Below, in pieces: positions 59,706-64,000 of a stretch of 64,000 bases of DNA. The notes under the pieces are model-generated. The model made no database searches. It was not told the origin of the DNA and was given only the letters and a program-made list of their open reading frames with translations. This DNA is from Ceratothoa steindachneri. Lineage: Eukaryota > Arthropoda > Malacostraca > Isopoda > Cymothoidae. How positions within the stretch are numbered: the first letter of the stretch is position 1; every line of letters begins with the position of its first letter. Position numbers and translations under genes: made by a program. The stretch lies in the NCBI GenBank assembly GCA_963969495.1, contig OZ018331.1, positions 150,207,761 to 150,271,760 of the forward strand, read 5' to 3'.

Positions 59706-61858
59706 TGGTCTGCGTTGTTTTCAAGCTCAAATATATAATACCTGATTTTGGTTCAGTTTTTTGCACTGAATCTGAAAATCATGCTCATTTTACCCAATCA
59801 GGTCAGATTTTTGAAATATGAGCGCATACCAAAAACTCTTATATTTCCAAATATTTGTTGTGAATGAAACACATAATAGCAAATATTGGACCGATTTACT
59901 TACAGAAGGTTTACAGAATATTTTTAATAGATCGCATGAATAGTACAATGCAAAAAATAAGCTACTCATGGATGAATGGTCTCTTCAGTGACCTCCGATT
60001 GTGCCGAGCAGACACCACATCTCTCTCTTAAGGCACCAACAGTTGTCAGCCAGAAAGTTCACATCCCATTGGCTTTGATAGCGTTCCTCCATGACACGGA
60101 TGTCTTGGTGAAAGCGCTCACCCTGTTCTTCACTGAATTTTCCGCAATTTTCTTGAAAATAGTCCAGATAGGACCGAAGAAAGTGCATTTTCACTGACAT
60201 ACGCTCACCAAGTTTGCGGAAATTCTCCATTAATTCATCAACCATCTTCTGTGGTTACCAAGGAAGTTTGCAATGACTAACTTAAGGGACAGCCAGACAG
60301 AGAGTTCAGTAGGATTTAATGAATCATCAAAACTAGAGTCTTTTATGAGTTATCTTATCTGAGGACTATTAAATATACCTGCCTTAAGCTTCTCCATGCT
60401 GATTCGTTTGAACTTGTGGTGGAGGAAGGACAATCATCCACCTTCCCTGTCCAGTGCTTTTACAAAGTTCTTCATTAGGCCGAGTTTGATATGTAGGGGT
60501 GGAATTAACACCTTGCTCGGTTCAACCAGAGGGTGAGACAGAACATTGTGTGACCCGGGTTCTAATCCTTGTCTTGATGGCCACTCTTGTCTGACATAAT
60601 GCTGTTCGTCAGCCCGACTATCCCACAAGCACAAAAAGCATGGATACTTTGTGTACCCACCTTGAAGCCCTAGGATCAGTCCAACAACTTTAAGATCTCC
60701 ACAAATCAACCATTTATGTTCCTGGTAATTGAGAGCAGACAACAGACGTTCCATGCTGTTGTGAGATTCTATCATTTCAGCCGAGTGTCCAACAGGGATT
60801 GATGAAACCTTATTTCCGTTATTCAGAAGAACTGCCTTGAGACTTCTGTTAGACGAGTCAATAAAAAGTCTCCATTCTATGGCAACATACTTCATACCCA
60901 TTAATTTGATCAGTTTAGCAATATTGTTACAGTAAATCAGTAAATTCGCTCTCGCGTTCCCGATACCAATAGAACGTTGTTCCTGGAGCAAGTAGATGTT
61001 TCTCTCGGAGACGAGAACCCAGCAGCTGGGCAGACTCCACGGATAGGTTCAGGTCTCGTGTCAAGTCATTGAGTTCGGTCTGAGTCAATGCCCCCGATCG
61101 GTCGTCCTCTTCTGGCTCGTATGCACCACACTCACCTGTATCAGTCATGTCAGTAGATTCGGAATCAGAACTAGATTCTATGATGACATCCGGCTCAGGA
61201 GCAGGAATATCTGGTCCATGGGGGATTGACTTTATGACAGAAGGAACATCAGGGTATTCAACATGGTGCTTATTCTTGCAATTGATGCCTTTTAAATTTG
61301 TCATGCAGAAGTAGCAGTCGGTAACGTGATCTTTCCCTTCCCTCCACACCATTAGGACACCAAATGACATACTCTTTATTTTCCTATTCCTCCAATCCTG
61401 TAAGTTCTCCACACATGTTTTGCAGCAGATATGGGAAGCAAATTCCTTATCCTGGTCTTCTAGTTTGACTTCAAAATATGCGTAATAAGCCTTCTTCACA
61501 AAATCCGTGATTTTCGCTTGACGGTCTGGAAGAACCACGTGTCCGCAGATGAAACAAAATTTGTTAGGATGGTTCTTACACTTCCAATCCATCGTACTGC
61601 ACAACTACACCTGAAAAGAGAAAGAATAACTAGTTATTTAAGGTAACCCATGAGCAGCTGTGGCAAAAACAAAGCCCATATACGCTTGGATGATAGCTCA
61701 ATTGAGAAAAATATGCTGTAATAAAAATCTAGTGTATCTTAAAAACCAGACCTGACCAAAGAAAATGAATGATTTTTTAATTCAGCACGCAAAAAGGATC
61801 CTAAATCAGTTAGAAAACCCTTGACCTTTGAAAAAAAGTTTTGAAACGCAGGCCAGTG
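59703..61858 (-). mobile_element. Transposon family F, copy F2, with TIRs
   Basis: The left end CACTGGTCTGCGTT and right end AACGCAGGCCAGTG are inverted repeats. Homology continues about 100 bp inward with indels (shared CTGATTT, GCTGAAT, AATCAT and GGTCAG blocks near 59740-59815 and 61745-61815). Both ends are followed by TTA, so a 3-bp TSD is possible. CACT-type termini with a 2-3-bp TSD recall CACTA/CMC transposons, but that placement is inference. The single gene inside runs on the minus strand. Confidence 0.65.
59985..61604 (-). pseudogene. Transposon F2 protein (candidate DDE transposase), broken
   Basis: The N-terminal half (61604-60927, 225 codons) has Cys-rich zinc-like motifs (NKFCFICGHVVLP, CCKTCVENL, CYFC) and an acidic spacer. 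The second frame (60991-60434) has EWRLFIDSSNRSLKAVLLNN, KWLICGDLKVVGLILGLQGG, a CFLCLWDSR knuckle and PPLHIKLGLMKNFVKALD. The third (60245-59985) has HFLRSYLDYFQENCGKFSEE, QGERFHQDI and FLADNCWCLKRE. Asp in IDSS, Asp in GDLK and Glu in EEQGERFH are spaced like a DDE/RNase H fold (inference). Frameshifts near 60950 and 60250 and stops near 60430 and 60350 disable it. Confidence 0.68.
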
Positions 61859-61861
61859 TTA

Positions 61862-63007
61862 TAGCAATGCCATCTGGTCATTCGTATAATAAAATCCTCC
61901 TGGGAAACTTAAATATATATATCATCATTTATCATGTATAAAATTCATATCATTCAATTCTTTTACTTAACTTTTGTCAATTAAATCATTTATGCAAATT
62001 ATGTACAACTTAATAATTAATTCATTCATTTTACTTAACCTGTCAATTCAATCATTCAATTATTTTATGCATAACTTTTTGCAATTCATTTATTTTATGT
62101 AACCTTTGATAATTCAAATATCCTGTGACGAAAAACTGAATTCATTGAACGTACTACTTGTTCAAACAACATCTCTTAGAATTTCACGCACACACAAACA
62201 AACACACGCTTTCAGCTCAACCAAATTGAACAGGAGTATTCCCCATTCATCTCTCGCCATTCACACCATAAAGGTTGGTAATCATTCCTTCTACATTTAG
62301 TCATTTAACTCCGAACAAATCATACTTAGTTTAATTCCTCATCCTCTCAAACTTATTCTCTGCAAACTCTCATACGAGAGTAGGTCTTGATTCTATTTAC
62401 TTATCGTATTGCAGACCTCAATTCACAGTCCATCATAGTCATTTTTTATTTCACTTTTATTTCACTCTTACTTCAATTTTACTTCACATCTTAATTTACA
62501 TCTTGCTACTTTAAATCATATTTTACCATATTTTATATTGTATTCCTAATCCAATTTATCTCATTGTGCATTCGTTAATTCTGCGAATATAAATATATTT
62601 GTTTAATTGTTTTTCTTGAAAACCTAGTTCAGAAGTTCAAAATTTATTTCACTTTAGTCGAGGCCTAAACATTAGCAGACGACGATTCCATCTAAATTCA
62701 AAATTTATGGTAATGGTTTTCTAATAGCTATTTAGGCTGATTTATTAACCAAAAATAAATCCCACTAATAACCAAATACTATAAAGTGGTGCCCAAAGTT
62801 TAATAATCTCCCGCCAATCAATAAATAAGTTTAAACGTTAAAGTAATTCTTGAACTCCACGCGTCATTTTTTTTCTGAAAACCTCGCTTGAGCATTTTTG
62901 ATTCACGTGTTCATTTTTCTATATCGCGTGTTATCTTTAACATCCTTCTTCCAATTGTCATAATTCATGTCATTTTAATTTAATACTATCCCTTATATAC
63001 TACCATA
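61862..63007. other. AT-rich sequence between F2 and LINE G
   Basis: About 1.15 kb with no coding sequence and many ATTCATT/TTACTTAA motifs. It lies inside the span bracketed by CTATTACAC, so it is inserted DNA and not part of LINE G. Confidence 0.55.
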
Positions 63008-63225
63008 CTATTACACATATTATATCTATATCTTCATCAATAATATAACTAAATAACTCATCTTTCTTAATTCTAAGACTACGAGCATTGGTATAACGAC
63101 AACTCAGCCCTCTAATCCCTGAAGCCTCTCTTTTAGAATGTATACCTTCCACTCTATCTCCTCTGCATCTCTTTCCTTTTCTGCCCCACCCTGTACTCTT
63201 ATATTTCCATGACCACTATCAGTAA
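63008..63225 (-). pseudogene. LINE G, start of endonuclease ORF2
   Basis: The minus frame at 63120-63010 reads CRYTNARSLRIKKDELFSYI and DEDIDIICV, the first endonuclease block (Asn). The text should continue with xESWVNE, which is found at 59700 on the other side of the insertion. Confidence 0.72.
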
Positions 63226-64000
63226 CTAGTTTCCTGCCTGCAAAGACCCAACGACACTATCTAACCCCTGCCACAAAACGTCAACCCCAGCCCGGCTTAG
63301 ATGGAGTCCATCCAATGCATACAATTCTTTATTCCCATAAAACCCATTCCAAACATCTACATACACTAATCCCGACTCATCACACAAGCCTTTCACATAC
63401 TCATTCAGTCCAATTGCACAAGACAACCACTTCATCCCCACATCCAATCTCGGAAGCACACCTGAAACATCGCCTTTCACTCATCCTTTCAACTAAACTT
63501 TTGTACCTCTCTCGTAACTCACGTGAACACACCTTCTTTACATCATTTACTCACGCATGCGTAATCACAAATGCATCCCTTTCACACTCAGACACCAGAC
63601 TATCATACCTCTCAGACACATCATTTACACCAGCACCCGGCAAACAAACTCTCTCTCTCTTCCATTCGTTTGCACTCAACTTCCTATCTAAATATCTAAT
63701 CTGAGAGTCACCCATCACAAGCACCTCAGTCATCCTCCTAGTCCCCTTAGGCCTAACATTACCCTCCTTCCTGTTCTCATTCAAACTACCACTTATTTCA
63801 CTTTCTGCCACAACCACATGATACAAATCACTCTCAACCTCTTCCTCTCTCAGGGCATTGAATCTGTTAGTCAACCTAACAGGTTCCATGTCCCTCTTAC
63901 TCACAGACCTAGCCTATCTATTCTATCCATATTCACCTACCATTCATCTTCACTCACATCAGTCACTTCTCCAGTCCCATCTTCCACCCTCCTGGTCCCA
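63226..64000 (-). pseudogene. LINE G ORF1 with SGNH/GDSL esterase domain (runs off the window)
   Basis: Frame 63904-63551 contains VLVMGDSQIRYLDR (GDS, block I), LPGAGVNDVSERY and SLVSECERDAFVI. After a stop comes VNDVKKV, block III (normally G-x-N-D). Frame 63480-63226 gives GVLPRLDVGM, FYGNKELYALDGLHLSRAGV with the D-x-x-H of block V. Esterase-type ORF1 proteins occur in CR1/L2-group LINEs. One stop (near 63550) and one shift (near 63490) break the frame. The N-terminus lies beyond the right edge. Confidence 0.75.

Overview
This is eukaryotic nuclear DNA, and the repeat content points to an arthropod, most likely a crustacean. The evidence is spliced exons with GT-AG introns, mostly AT-rich background, and several kinds of LINE, a mariner, a Gypsy element, TIR elements and a tRNA-like SINE. 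The taxon is inferred from the style of the transposon proteins, not from a database match. No CRISPR array, rRNA gene or intact tRNA gene was seen.

One host gene can be assembled. Four minus-strand exons at 27587-27530, 25805-25745, 25449-25231 and 8240-8066 join in phase to give a 170-residue magnesium-dependent phosphatase 1 (MDP-1, HAD family) with every HAD motif present. Its third intron (8241-25230, about 17 kb) is filled with repeats. In order these are a 61-bp tandem array, a LINE relic, LINE family A copy A1, a tRNA-like SINE, a mariner split by a LINE, the rearranged copy A2, and the full-length copy A3 with a 13-bp target-site duplication (TSD). Intron 1 holds a LINE C fragment and a 20-bp minisatellite.

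From 27.6 to 47 kb is a deep nest of mobile elements. LINE E, with a PHD-finger ORF1, is interrupted by an RTE endonuclease scrap and then by transposon F1. F1 is cut by a 323-bp MITE with a perfect 8-bp TSD. A second MITE copy sits inside another PHD-type ORF1. That MITE was entered by LINE B (14-bp TSD), and LINE B was entered by a LINE C piece whose last 604 bp are duplicated in tandem. LINE A copy A4 (39977-46760) sits inside another LINE C tail.

From 47 to 51 kb is a TIR element with arms of about 125 bp. It carries a Jockey-like LINE J and is flanked by arms of the same MITE family. From 51 to 57 kb lie minisatellites, a pair of 145-bp tRNA-like repeats, and a Gypsy element on the minus strand. 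The Gypsy has a GPY/F-like block in front of its RT (Gmr1-like order), no integrase core, and an altered RT active site. From 58.4 kb to the window end is LINE G, whose ORF1 encodes an SGNH/GDSL esterase. LINE G is split by transposon F2, a second copy of a family whose protein has D, D and E residues placed like those of a DDE transposase.

The best candidates for undescribed biology are transposon family F and the GGTAAATATGTAGA MITE family. Apart from MDP-1, every coding region I recognise is a mobile element, most are broken, and no host pathway or operon-like system is present.
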